Below are positions 45,974 through 60,900 of a DNA stretch of 64,000 bases, one piece after another (position 1 is the stretch's first letter; every line of letters starts with the position of its first letter). The notes under the pieces were generated by a model. That model saw only the letters and a program-made list of their open reading frames with translations, was not told where the DNA came from and ran no database searches. Where the stretch lies: contig OZ025211.1 in the NCBI GenBank assembly GCA_964019055.1, forward strand, positions 7,442,400 through 7,506,399, read 5' to 3'. The position numbers and the translations under genes are program-made. The DNA comes from Anthopleura xanthogrammica. Taxonomy: Eukaryota > Cnidaria > Anthozoa > Actiniaria > Actiniidae.

Positions 45974-48900
45974 TTACACTTCGATCATGGTTGCATCCTG
46001 AAGTACAAGAAAAATATATGTGAGAAAAAGGGAAAAATTAATAATCAAAGATGCTAAGATTTCAATTGAGTGTGAGACCAGGTTTGTATGGGTTTTGGAA
46101 AGTTTTAGAAATTTATAATTGATTTTTCCAGGACCTTGAAAGTTTTGGAAAATTGAGTTTTGGTTCACTTGGCTATGGAAAAGTTATGGATTTTTTTTGT
46201 AATTTGTCTGGCTTATACCTTGCAAAGAATTGTTTTCGTTGTAAATGTATAAGAGGATGTTTAAGGTACATGAATTTGGCTTTATTTTTGCACTATGTGT
46301 GGTTTTGGAAATTTGAGTCAAAGGGCTTTGGAAAGTTTTGGAAATTTTCACAGGGGATCTTGTACGAACACTGCTGAGAAGTCTCATGATAGATATGGCC
46401 GTTAATTGGAAATGACATTCACCAATCAAATCACAAACATCCAAATAAATTACACATCCAAATTATTTCTTTCTCAAACTTAATCAGCAAATAAGGTAAT
46501 ATTATAGACAAAAGAGTGGTCTAAAATGATCTCGAAAGCAAGGCTATGCTAAAAAAATCCATATAGTTCAAGAGGATGGATCCTAGAAATTGGGGGGGGG
46601 GGAGTCCAAACATATATACTACTGTACACAAAAAAAGAAAAAAAATTCTATATTTCTATAGAATGATGATTGACAATTGAAACCAACCCTCCCCCTGGAT
46701 CCCCATGCCCACTTGGTTCAGTCCCAGCTTTTAAGGTCACCCACTGGCCTACCCCACCCTTCCCCTTTCCAGTGCAAAATAAAACAATTGAAAAACTTAT
46801 ACATACATCATCATCTGATTGCTCTCCATGACGTGGGGAGGAAAACATGTCTTGTTCTGGCTCTTGTGACACGGATGAGTACTGATAAGATGGTTTACTG
46901 AAAGGAAATGCAAAATTAATAACTTTTTGTCATTAGTATTACTACTACTGCAGTGCTTTCCAATAATGTCATATAAAATCATATGCCTCAAGCATGACAA
47001 CGTTTTCTACCTACACTTCCAGAATCCCTTCTAATTTGGTAGCTTTTTTGGTCATGCTAATTTTCACTATTGTTTTAATAGTATTCTCTAAGGAATTTTA
47101 ACATTTGAATATGAAAAGAGATTTTGAAAAGGTAAGTGTTAGTTTAGGTAAAAAGTCGAACCTCCACCAACTGCCACTTCACAACGCCCAACTCTGCTCA
47201 ATGGCCAGGAAATGTTGTCCCGATTACTGGGGTGACTAATGTACTATGTAGACATTTGACTGTAAAACATCATAATTTAGGGTTAGGATCTATACACACC
47301 TTTTCCTTATGTCAAGGTATTTTTTTCCAAAGTAAATTGCTATAACAAGGGCAACAATGGTGATAGGCACAACCACAGCAACAACAACTGATGACTTTGA
47401 GCTTGACTGTATTTAAGCAAAGTACATAAATTTATCATTGAAATTTCATTGAAAGAACAATTGAAAGAAGAACTCTTTAATTTGGGACAGTTAAATAATG
47501 TTGCATCACACGGAGTACCTTTGCTTTTCTCTTATCAGTCTGTACTCCATAGTTGCCATATTGATCATGACATCTTTTATGAGCACCTACATATTTCTCC
47601 ACATAAGTACCATTATAACTGCATTCATCACCAGGAATAGGCCGATACCTGAAATTATTTTATATGACAAAAAGTTGCAAATCTTCATCAAAACAAAGTG
47701 TTAAATAAATAATAATTAGGGTTAATTAAATTAAAGTAAACCACTCAGTTAGCTAGAACCATACAAAAAGGGTGTTTGCCAAGATTTTTCCAGTGAAAAA
47801 CCCTGGAAAAAAGTTAAACAATTTTCTAAAACCATACAAGAGGGTCATTTGCTAAGATTTTTCCAGCCATAAACCCTTGAAAAAAGTTGGACAGTTTCCT
47901 AGAACCATACAAGGGGGTGGTTTGCTCAGGTTATTTGGAAAGTTTTTTTCAAACCAAAAACCCTGGGGAAAAGTCAGATAGTTTCCTAGAACTAAACATT
48001 GCTAACGCTGTTTTTTTTATCATACCCTTTGCTTTCTACATCTATTTCTTCTCCATTCTCGCAGAACTTTGGTTTCTTGTTTTTGTCCAGTTTGCACGTT
48101 GTGTCACCAACTTCACGATAATACCCATAATCACTTTGAAGAGAAAATTATGTATCATTAATGAATCATGTGACATCATCATAGTATACCACTATCACAT
48201 ATTACTATAATCATTACCATTTTATCATTATCATCGACAGTCATGCAACATGTACTATCATGTATCATCAACAATAATTGCAGCATCAACATCGATGTCA
48301 TGTGTCATTGTCATCATTATCATCATCATGTATCTCTATCATGATGTATCATTATCATCATGTATCACGATCATAATTATCATCACCATCCACCATGATG
48401 TATCACCATTATCACCATAAGCACCATATACCATGTCACAATCTAAACTCTATGTAGCATCATCAACAACACCATTGCCACCAACCACCATCATCATCAT
48501 GTAACACTATTATTACTGATCAGCATCATGTATCAACATTATGTATCATCATCATCATTATATATATATAATATATATCATGATGCATCATCATCAACAC
48601 CATCATGATGTATGATGATCACCACGTATCATCACCATCACCAATGTTACCACCATTGTCGTCATGTATCACCATTATCATTAGCATCATTATCATGTAT
48701 CATCACCACCATCATCATGTATCATTATCATCATTCTTTATCATTGTGTACAGTATCACCATCATGTATCATCATCATCATCATCATCATATTGTCTACA
48801 CTTACCATTCCAGATCATCCATTGTACATTTACAGTGTTCAACAGTTGCCTTGGGTATGTAGTCTTCTCCATTAAAACAACTATCAAATGAATACAGTAA

Positions 48901-51900
48901 ATATGCATGTCAAATACAAGTTATCAAACTAGCAAACAGAGAAGAGAAGATAGATAAACATAAGGTACATACAGAACATTGGGCTTGGGCCTCAAAAATG
49001 TCATTTTCTTGCCGAGCAAACATCCCTTGTTTTTGCCATTACCATGGGGGATCCATTCTTCATAGTCAGACTTGTCTTTATCTTTATTGTATGCACCTGA
49101 AGTTTGAGATCATTCATTAATTGAGTTCGAGGCCCATACTGTAAGTTATGGACCAAGTTTTTCCACTGCCTTATGGCCCAAGCACATAGCACATGGGCCA
49201 TAAAAAAGTGGAAAAAACGTGAGGATCCATAACTTACGGTATGGACCAAGCAAACAAGGTTAATGATATATTTATTATATGGCAAGGCTTTTAATTTTTT
49301 GGTTCGTACCGCAAGTCGTGGACTGCAAATTGACCAATCATAGCGCATAAAATTACCTTGCCATATAATAAGAGTATTTATTAAAGTTTAAGGTGCGGTG
49401 TCCGTGTTGTCATTTTCATGATTCTTGCTGTTCATGATTATCATCACCCTGAGCACACCTTATAATAATAATAATAATAAATAATTTATTCTTATATAGC
49501 GCTAAAACTACGGTATCATAAAATATTCTAAAGCGCTTTACAATAACCCAAAAAGAAAATCCTAAAAATAATGTTAAAAATTACAATTAACAAAATCTTC
49601 ATAACCACCTTTATGTAGCTTCAATCATCACAACAATCATCATGATCTCTAGTTACCATCATCTTAGTTTCACTGTAATTACCCTCATGTGGCACTACCA
49701 TGTATCATCATCATCATAACCACCACCCAACCATCATCAACAACAACACCACCTGAGTGATAACCATCATCATCATCAACAACAACACCACCTGAGTGAT
49801 AACCATCATCATCAACAACACCACCTGAGTGATAACCATCATCATCATCAACACCACCACCTGAGTGATAACCATCATCATCATCAACAACACCACCTGA
49901 GTGATAACCATCATCATCATCATCAACAACACCACCTGAGTGATAACCATCATCATCAACAACACCACCTGAGTGACAACCATCATCATCATCAACAACA
50001 ACACCTGAGTGACAACCATCATCATCATCAACAACACCACCTGAGTGATAACCATCATCATCATCAACACCACCTGAGTGACAACCATCATCATCATCAA
50101 CAACACCACCTGAGTGACAACCATCATCATCAACACCACCTGAGTGATAACCATCATCATCAACACCACCTGAGTGACAACCATCATCATCATCAACAAC
50201 AACACCACCTGAGTGACAACCATCATCATCATCAACACCACCTGAGTGATAACCATCATCATCATCAACAACAACACCTGAGTGACAACCATCATCATCA
50301 TCAACAACACCACCTGAGTGACAACCATCATCATCAACAACACCACCTGAGTGACAACCATCATCATCATCAACAACACCACCTGAGTGACAACCATCAT
50401 CATCAACAACACCACCTGAGTGACAACCATCACCATCAACAACACCACCTGAGTGACAACCATCATCATCATCATCAACACCACCTGAGTGACAACCATC
50501 ATCATCATCAACACCACCTGAGTGACAACCATCATCATCATCAACAATACCACCTGAGTGATAACCATCATCATCATCAACACCACCTGAGTGACAACCA
50601 TCATCATCATCAACAATACCACCTGAGTGACAACCATCATCATCATCAACAACACCACCCGAGTGACAACCATCATCATCATCAACAACACCACCTGAGT
50701 GATAACCATCATCATCATCAACACCACCTGAGTGACAACCATCATCATCAACAACAACACCACCTGAGTGATAACCATCATCATCAACAACACCACCTGA
50801 GTGATAACCATCATCATCATCAACAACACCTGAGTGATAACCATCATCATCATCAACAACACCTGAGTGATAACCATCATCATCATCAACAACACCTGAG
50901 TGATAACCATCATCATCATCAACAACACCACCTGAGTGACAACCATCATCATCATCAACACCACCTGAGTGACAACCATCATCATCAACAACACCACCTG
51001 AGTGATAACCATCATCATCATCAACACCACCACCTGAGTGATAACCATCATCATCATCAACAACACCACCTGAGTGATAACCATCATCATCACCACCTGA
51101 GTGATAACCATCATCATCAACAACACCACCTGAGTGACAACCATCATCATCAACAACAACACCACCTGAGTGACAACCATCATCATCAACAACAACACCA
51201 CCTGAGTGACAACCATCATCATCAACAACAACACCACCTGAGTGACAACCATCATCATCAACAACAACACCACCTGAGTGACAACCATCATCATCAACAA
51301 CAACACCACCTGAGTGATAACCATCATCATCAACAACACCACCTGAGTGATAACCATCATCATCAACAACAACACCACCTGAGTGACAACCATCATCATC
51401 ATCAACAACACCACCTGAGTGACAACCATCATCATCATCAACAACACCACCTGAGTGATAACCATCATCATCATCAACAACACCACCTGAGTGACAACCA
51501 TCATCATCATCAACAACACCACCTGAGTGACAACCATCATCATCATCAACAACACCACCTGAGTGACAACCATCATCATCATCAACAACACCACCTGAGT
51601 GACAACCATCATCATCATCAACAACACCACCTGAGTGACAACCATCATCATCAACAACAACACCACCTGAGTGATAACCATCATCATCATCAACAACACC
51701 ACCTGAGTGACAACCATCATCATCATCAACAACACCACCTGAGTGATAACCATCATCATCATCAACAACACCACCTGAGTGACAACCATCGTCATCATCA
51801 ACAACACCACCTGAGTGATAACCATCATCATCATCAACAACACCACCTGAGTGATAACCATCATCATCATCAACACCACCTGAGTGACAACCATCATCAT

Positions 51901-54900
51901 CATCAACAACACCACCTGAGTGACAACCATCATCATCATTAACAACACCACCTGAGTGACAACCATCATCATCATCAACAACACCACCTGAGTGACAACC
52001 ATCATCATCATCAACAACACCACCTGAGTGACAACCATCATCATCATCAACAACACCACCCGAGTGACAACCATCATCATCATCAACAACACCACCTGAG
52101 TGACAACCATCATCATCATCAACAACACCACCTGAGTGACAACCATCATCATCATCAACAACACCACCTGAGTGACAACCATCATCATCAACAACAACAC
52201 CACCTGAGTGATAACCATCATCATCATCAACAACACCACCTGAGTGACAACCATCATCATCATCAACAACACCACCTGAGTGATAACCATCATCATCATC
52301 AACAACACCACCTGAGTGACAACCATCGTCATCATCAACAACACCACCTGAGTGATAACCATCATCATCATCAACAACACCACCTGAGTGATAACCATCA
52401 TCATCATCAACACCACCTGAGTGACAACCATCATCATCATCAACAACACCACCTGAGTGACAACCATCATCATCATCAACAACACCACCTGAGTGACAAC
52501 CATCATCATCATCAACAACACCACCTGAGTGACAACCATCATCATCATCAACAACACCACCTGAGTGACAACCATCATCATCATCAACAACACCAACCGA
52601 GTGACAACCATCATCATCAACAACACCACCTGAGTGACAACCATCATCATCAACAACACCACCTGAGTGACAACCATCATCATCATCAACAACACCACCT
52701 GAGTGACAACCATCATCATCATCAACAACACCACCTGAGTGACAACCATCATCATCATCAACAACACCACCCGAGTGACAACCATCATCATCAACAACAC
52801 CACCTGAGTGACAACCATCATCATCAACAACACCACCTGAGTGATAACCATCATCATCATCAACAACACCACCTGAGTGACAACCATCATCATCATCAAC
52901 AACACCACCACCATTATTACCATCATTATCATCACCATCATCTCACTGTATCATTATCAAATATTACAAATATGATGCCATGGAAACACCATGATCACAT
53001 CTGTATTTAACATTAAAGCTACAGACACACAATGCAACATTGTGCAATATTGCAGGCAATCAATGTTGCGAGCCATGTCACACAACTCAATTTGTTGCAC
53101 ACAATGCTGAAATAGAAAACTATCCTACTTCAACAACATTACGTGCAATATTGTGCGCAATGTTGCACCATGTGTCCATGCCTTAAGTTTCATTTATTCA
53201 TGAACTTACACTTTTTCTCCAACACACGTCTAAAGTTGAGGGTATAAACTACCCATCGTCTGGTACCACCAGTATATCCCCACAGGCTCACCCTCATGGT
53301 CCGTGCACCAGGTGAAGTCACAAGACCAGTCAAGTGGAATTTTTCTTGGGAGAATTCATACGAAAACCAGCAATCTCCTTCATCTACTGAGTACCTAATA
53401 TTTTCAATGATAATGATAATTATTAATAGTAGCTTAACCATCATTTATTATTCTTGACATTCTATATTGGGGTCTATTTCCCACACTGTGATTGCTCAAG
53501 CAACCAGTGAACATAAGATGATAATCACTGGTTGAGTTGTAGACTTGCTCCAAGCCAACCTCTCTGATCAGAGACAAAGTCAAGAGCATAAACGGAGTGC
53601 AAAAAAAGAAGCGAACGTCGAAGTTGTCACAGATCTCATTCCTCTTTCAGGTTGACAAGCTTTGTCCAAAGCAAAGTTCCAGCATGTGTGATCCTGGTTG
53701 GGCCACCTGTGCTTTATTCAACACACATGAATCAAACTAATACAGAAATGAAGGACTTTGCAAAATTCTAGTTGAGCTGTGACTATTAGGATTACCAAAG
53801 TTTGCCACAGTGGAGGTAATACTAAAAGTTAACATCTTTATCCTGAATTTCATCAAAACAATTATTCACCTCAGGCTCAGTACATCTCAATAAATATTCA
53901 CCGATATTCACTTTGCCTTCTAATCAGTGAATAATTGTTATATATAATTAAGCTATTGGTTACCATAGTGATCTAACTTCATTAGGACCCACAGGTACTG
54001 CCACTATAAGGCTGCCGTGGTCAGCTATGGCGTAGTGATGTGCTCCTTTCAAACCAGTCTTTAACAAAACAAATCCTTGTTAATATACAATTAATGTACA
54101 CATAAAATTTAGATAATTTCATTATTACAAAGCGATGTGCAAAAGTATGACCACATTTACTAAATTTGCATACTTCCATGCACAGGCTTTTGTACGAAGC
54201 GGGCTGGTTTTACCAATATGAGGGGTTAAAAGCTTGTTTGGAAGCAAAAACCTGTGCATAGAAGCATGCAAATACTTTACACACTTTTGAGAGTTGCGCT
54301 GTTACAATAACTTGAAGAACTCATTTTTCTTACATCCTTCCACTTGTATCCACCATCCCTTGATATCCAAATCCCAATGATCTTTTTGTTAATAGCATAT
54401 CCTGGAGTTGCATGTGCGATGATAATGCCAACAGCACTGGCTTCACTCAGAGGGCTCATGGATACATTAACACCTCTACTACGGCTAAAGCCATTGTGGA
54501 TTTGAAGAGAGCAAACATTTGCATCTTTCTGAGGAAAGAATAGCCAGAAGAGAATAAAATTATGAATTCATAACTGTAATTAAATAATATTGCTTTTTGA
54601 TTGGTTAAGGATGCATGCTTTATATAAGCACAAAGTACTTGACGTATGTGTGCACACTGCCACTTTCTATTTCATCATTTGTATCCAAAATAATGGCTTT
54701 TCTATTTATTTATTTTCATTTTATTTAATAAAAAAAAAAGAATACTTGCTATGATGTGCTGTGCTGTGTGCAGTTACAAAGCACTTGGGGAAATCTCGTT
54801 AGAGCTGAACCATATGCATGTACAAGAGAAGTGTTTTAACACTTAAAACAGAAGCATTCCTGATTTTATAACTACACACAGCAAACACGCATGAATATCT

Positions 54901-57900
54901 ATTTTTTTATTTAAGACCACTGGTTTTTGCAACATTTATAGGGTGATCAAAACTGAGAAGGAAAAGGAAACAGAATTTTACAACAAAAGTATGAGGGAAA
55001 TGAGTTTACTCACTGTAGCAGTTTGACCGTTGCACAGTTTGTCATCATCCAACTTGATAGGTTTCCACTCTCCTCCGCGATCAAATGATATCAACGTACT
55101 CAAACTGTTATCTGTCCAAAAATAAAACATATTGGAAATTACAATCTTAGTATTTCTTATGCTCTAAATTTTGAAACCTGGGGTATGAATCCATCCAAAA
55201 ATTCTAAAAGTATTGATGTTATTTTATTTTTGCAGTTTGCTGTTTTTTTGGTTGGCCATTTTTTTGGTTGGCTGTTTTTTTTGGTTGACGTCCTGAAAAT
55301 GGATTCATGGATTTTTTCTATAGTCACGCCGGGCACAAACGGCCCGAAAAACAGTACTTTAAAATGTGACAATTTTCCATTAATTACGAATATTTTGATA
55401 AATTATTTTTTTGGTGTTCTGAAATTTTCAGTGGTTGTACTATTGAGGTAGGAAAAATTTTTGAAAATTATTTGGAATATTTTCACGTCATTGTGACATC
55501 ATATTAAAATGTTACAGAAGTCAAAAAAAGTCATTTTTACCGGTAGATATGATTTAAGGATGTATTTTATAAACTTGTGAGATGTAAAACACGTTATCGA
55601 AATTTTCATCAATTTTTGGTAACTGGAAATGGAGATATGAGGGATTTTATGATTTTGATGACGTCATCTAATATGACGTCACAGAAAAATAAAAAATATT
55701 ATTATTTATTATCAATCACAGAAATTCTAACACCATCTCATTCAATAGTCGATTTTCAGTAAGTATAGCTTATAAAATCATCGATATCCCAGAAAGTGGC
55801 TGCATAACATATCTTTAAAGGATATTTGTGACGTCATAATGACGTATCGGTTATTTACTCACTTTTTCAACCTCAATTTATAGCCCTCTAAGTGCAAAAT
55901 TCTAAATTCTAAAACGATACGATTTTCCAGCGTTCTTATATCATCTCATTCGCGTTAAAGTTAGAGAGAAATGTTTTGAAATGAAAAAAATGTACCAAGC
56001 GAAATGTTTTTCCAAAGGTTTTATTACTTTTTTTTCCCGCGAAATTTTCGCGGGAAAGATTTAGGAGGTTAAAATCGCTATAACTCAAGTTTCCATCACC
56101 CAAAATAAAAACAGTTTTCAGTTTTAGAGTCCTTAGAAGAAGAGGAATGATATTTGATGCAAAACAGAAATTTCATCATGAGCACTTTTTAGGTCGTTTG
56201 TGCCCGCCGTGAGTAGGCAACCACCTTAAGCACAACATAAAAAACAAATAAAATTGACTGATACAATTAAATTTTCGGATTACATTTTGGTTAAATTTTA
56301 CATGAGAGCCACCTCTCTCGTACATACCTACTACGTGTACGTATGGTTAGGTATGGGTATTTACTGGCTAGAGCCACACAGTCTTGCATAACTGGTATTA
56401 TTATAGACACTAGTGTTTTACAGGGAAATACGCCACTCGTATTTTTCATACGAACTACATCAGGGACCTCTCAGTGAAATATTTTCTATATCCTCAAACG
56501 TGAAGATATGAATGATGTCACACAATGTTTTCCCGCTCACTTTAACACACATTCACTGTGCTCATTGGTGAAATATTTTCACTACTGGAAGATACACTTC
56601 ATATCTTCATGCCACTATGTAATATTCTCTATATGATAGCAATTATTACCTTTATTCATTCTACTGCTTAAGTAAGTCCCATTCATGGATTCCACTTTAT
56701 AAAAGTCTGTTACACTGTCATGGTTTGTGTACTGAAGAAAGAAACACGTTCAATAAGGAATTATAATCAAACCCTCATCAAAATAAGCCCTGAAACAACC
56801 TCTCGGCTGATCAAAGTCAAGTCAAGTGGTTTTTAGCATGATAGATTTTGTGGAGAGAGGATAACCAGAGAAAAACCCTTGAATTAAGGGAGAGACCCAA
56901 CAAACTCTACTCACATGTGATATTGGGTCCAGGAATTGAACCCAAGACCCCACAGGTGAGCGGCAAGTACTGGCTGTACACTGACTATATGATGTGATGC
57001 TGAGTCCAGGAATTGAACCCAAGACCCAAGACCCAAGACCCCAGAGGTGAGCGCAGGTACAGTACACTGACTGCTACAATATGATATGATGCTGAGTCCA
57101 GGAATTGAACCCAAGACCCAAGACCCAAGACCCCAGAGGTGAGCGCAGGTACAGTACACTGACTGCTACAATATGATATGATGCTGAGTCCAGGAATTGA
57201 ACCCAAGACCCAAGACCCAAGACCCAAGACCCCAGAGGTAAGCACAAGTAAAGTACATTGACCTTTACATGTATGATGTGATGCTGAGTCCAGGAATCTA
57301 AGCCAAGACCCCGGCCAGACTAGAGAACTGTGAGAGGTGAGTACACAGCCTAATGATACCCTTTAAATATCACTCACCACATGATTTTCAAGAGACTTAT
57401 CAAACACTATACCATCAGCATCTGAAGTGTAGAGATCTCCTTTTCCACTATCTAAATAAATATGAAAAGCTCAGGTTAACTTGGTTTTATAAAACAAAAA
57501 ATAGACCTTTTAAACCTTGAGCAAATCACAGCCTGTCATTCTCTAGAGTACGGCATTTCTTTGTTTTAATGGTGGTGCATGAAATAAAAGGCAGTCATGA
57601 ATAATGGATACAGATCTAACATACATATACCCCTATATGTATACCCTTCTAGTGACTTAATCCAACCTCTACAAGTCCTTAACATGATACTAAACACATT
57701 TATTATTTTTACCTCCAACCAGATCAACATGCAAGAACACCATGCCTTCTGACATGTCCATAATTGAGTAAAACTAAAAAAAACCCACATAATTATTAAT
57801 AATATTTGATATCCTGTTTTGACAAGATAATAATATAATGCTGCGAGATGACAAAGATACTTCATGCAAGATGATAATCAACATCCTGATTATGGTGTTG

Positions 57901-60900
57901 AAAGTTTTTCTCCCTCTCCAAAAATCAACTTTACCTGTTCTGGCTTAATCTCAGGAATCTGTGCATTTTCAAAACTATCTCCTCCATCTTTAGAAACCTG
58001 CATAATTCTAGTTTTTTCATCCTAAAACGATTAAATCATACAATTTTAATGTCAGAAAATTGCTTATTATTATCGGCTAACTTGCAATTGGTGTGAAGGT
58101 TTAGCATTGAATGGATCAGGGGATTTATTTATCATTTTTGATATGACACTTTCTAGGACTAACTAGAGGGTCTAATAACAAATTTATTCTCCTTTTCACT
58201 GTACGAGCTAAGGGAGATATGATTTAAAATTGCTTGAAGACAAACCTTTTTGTAATCCACAGAAATAAATAGGAATGTTCCTTGTACTCCAAATGAATAC
58301 ACATGCTTAGCAATTACTGGGGAGAAAAACATAAGATTTTATTGATAAGATATGAAAAGATATTTAAAAGAAGAATTGATAGATGGATGAATGGTTGGAT
58401 AACAATAATGATAATAATGATAATAATTATAATAATTATAACAATACTAATAAAAATGTACTTAATGTTGATAACATAAGGAGTGGTTGCCCAGTCTCTC
58501 AAGCCAGAATGAATGAATGGATAGATGGATGGATGGATGGAGTAAACAGATGGATGAAGATGAATGGGTGGAAAGATTCACAGAGAGATGTATATTAGAT
58601 GGTTGATGGTTGTTGCATAGATGGATGGATGCATGGCTGGGTGGATTGATGGAAATGTGCATGGATAGATGGTTGAACAGGTAGACAGATGGGTGGATGA
58701 ATAGATGGATGGAAGCATGGATGGATGGAGGGAGGGAGGGAGGGAGGGAGGGAGGGAGGGAGGGAGGGAGGGAGGGAGGGATGGATGGATGAATAAATGA
58801 ATGAATGAATGGATAGATGGATGTTTGGAAGCATGAATGGGCACACAGATAATGGGCAGATGTCAACACAAGAGTGTGAGAAAAGTTGGGAATAACTGAA
58901 ATTAATGACGAACAGCTTCCTTCTTACCTTTAAAATTATCTCCTAAATTGCGTGATCTCCAAAGCTCCTGATCATAGATATTCAAACGACCTGAAGATTA
59001 AAGAAAATTTTTAGCTTTCCACGTAACCAAACAAATAATTATATGATTAATATTCATCTCATGAGTAATTTAACAGAATTGTTTGAGCTTTGATATTGAT
59101 GCCAAAGCAACATGACTTTACCATTAAAAGTTGGAACCACAATCATCAAAATGGTCTGTTCCTCTTTGCTGACCATTTTGTCTGGCCTTGCACCCCTAAT
59201 AATTAAAATCAAGTTGTTAAAACAGGGTTCAGTGTGTATCGGCAGCTTTAAGCAAGCTACTTGCTTTAATTCCTTGCTTTCCTGGCTCAATATCTTTTGA
59301 TATATATTAACTAACTTTGCCCAGTTTATCAATCACGCTAATTGCTAAAAATTATTACTTACCATTTTATACTTATGACATGAGATTGAAGCAATTTCCA
59401 GGTCATTCCAGAGTCTTTGGATAGATAAGCCTGATCACAAACCAAACACATTATACATAATTGTAAACTTGTGTTTATCATTGTTTATCAAAAATATTAG
59501 TGCTAAAAATAAATATTGCGCACCCCTTTTAAGCCATTAGCTGTAGCAAGGATCCAATTCTTTTTCCGAGGATGAAATTCCAGAGGACCATGAATCTGGA
59601 ATCCTAGATTCACTTTTTTCCATGTTTTGGTGCCATCTAAAGTTATGAACAAAGATGAAACACCAATAATAGGCAAGCTGAAGGACACCAAGATCACCTG
59701 AAAATAACATTCAAACAATAATAATATTGATATAATTTTAAACTGAAAACACTGGGTATATAAAAGCTTTGCAACTGTTGATGTTTTGGACATTAGTCCT
59801 TCATCAGAGTAAAAAGAATGGTTGATTAAGATAACCACCTCCTGGTTGAATCGGCTCAGTTGGTTGAACGCCGGTCTGTTATGCATGCAGGAGGTTATGG
59901 TTTCAAATCTCCACAGCCAGAACCACATTAATTAATTCAGGGTAGGACCCCTTTTAGGATCTTAAAATATCTGAATAGATCTAGAAGGTGCTGCCTTTGC
60001 TCAAAAAATATCTGCAAATGGTTAGACCTCTGCTGTGGCTCGGATGACCACATAAAATGGTGGTCCTGTCTCTTTCAGAGACATTAAACATAGAGGGACA
60101 CATTATTATCAGTTAAGACTATTACATGTCACCCTTTCTAAATAAAGTTGGTTTACATTTCTATATTTTTACAGTGATGAATCTTGCTTTCTGATTGGCT
60201 GAGGGCATGACTGTCTTATTATAGATGCTAAGTAAACATAACATTCTTAAATGACTATAATTACCATGTTTGGGTCAACTGGACTTCTCTGAAGTCCATC
60301 ATTTTTCCTGATGTTGCCCTCATAAATATCCTGGTTTATTTCTTTAAATGTTTCACCAAAATCAGTGCTAATAATAAGAGAGAAAAATGTATCATTAATC
60401 AAAACATCTTGACATGTATATGCTTGAATTCAAAGTATACAGTATGTAAAAAAAATGAAGTTTCTAAAAACACCAATAATAATAATAATATAAAAATGCT
60501 TATATAGCGCACTATACATAGTCTCAGTGCGCTTTACAGAGACGAAAAATAAATTAAAATTTAAAACATCAAAGATGTTTAAGAAGGAATTAAAATAAAG
60601 TCATAATAAAAGTCATAGTGTTCTTATTTGGGGAAAAGGTACGTCTTCAGTTTAGTTTTAAAAGTTGCAAGTGAAGGCTGGTTCTTGATATCCTCAGGAA
60701 GAATGTTCCAAAGACGCGGAGCGGCATGCTCAAAACGTCGATCACCATAGGATGAGGTTCTAGATGATGGGATCTTCAGTAAGTTCTTAGCTGAAGAGCG
60801 AAGTGTTCGAGAAGGCGTGTACTCTGTTAACAGTCCAGACAAATATGGTGGTGACAAACCATTAAGCACCTTATATGTGAGCAGTAAGATCTTGTACTGA

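Noticed and set aside
48605..48875. His-rich frames of 85-87 codons
   Set aside because: Low-complexity CAT/ATC tract in an intron of sortilin.
49714..52941. 1075-codon minus-strand open frame as a giant repeat protein gene
   Set aside because: It is a trinucleotide-phased minisatellite within a sortilin intron; the frame has no domain, and its length follows from repeat structure.
49463..53200. CRISPR array, from the regular repeat spacing in the 3.2-kb tract
   Set aside because: Eukaryotic intron with no unique spacers; the units are contiguous and differ only by trinucleotide slippage.
56822..57245. Overlapping 81-86-codon frames with repeated GLGSWVLGSIPGLS
   Set aside because: Translation of the tandem SINE segment.
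58462..58869. 135-codon proline/serine frame
   Set aside because: Translation of GGAT and GGGA repeats on the opposite strand.
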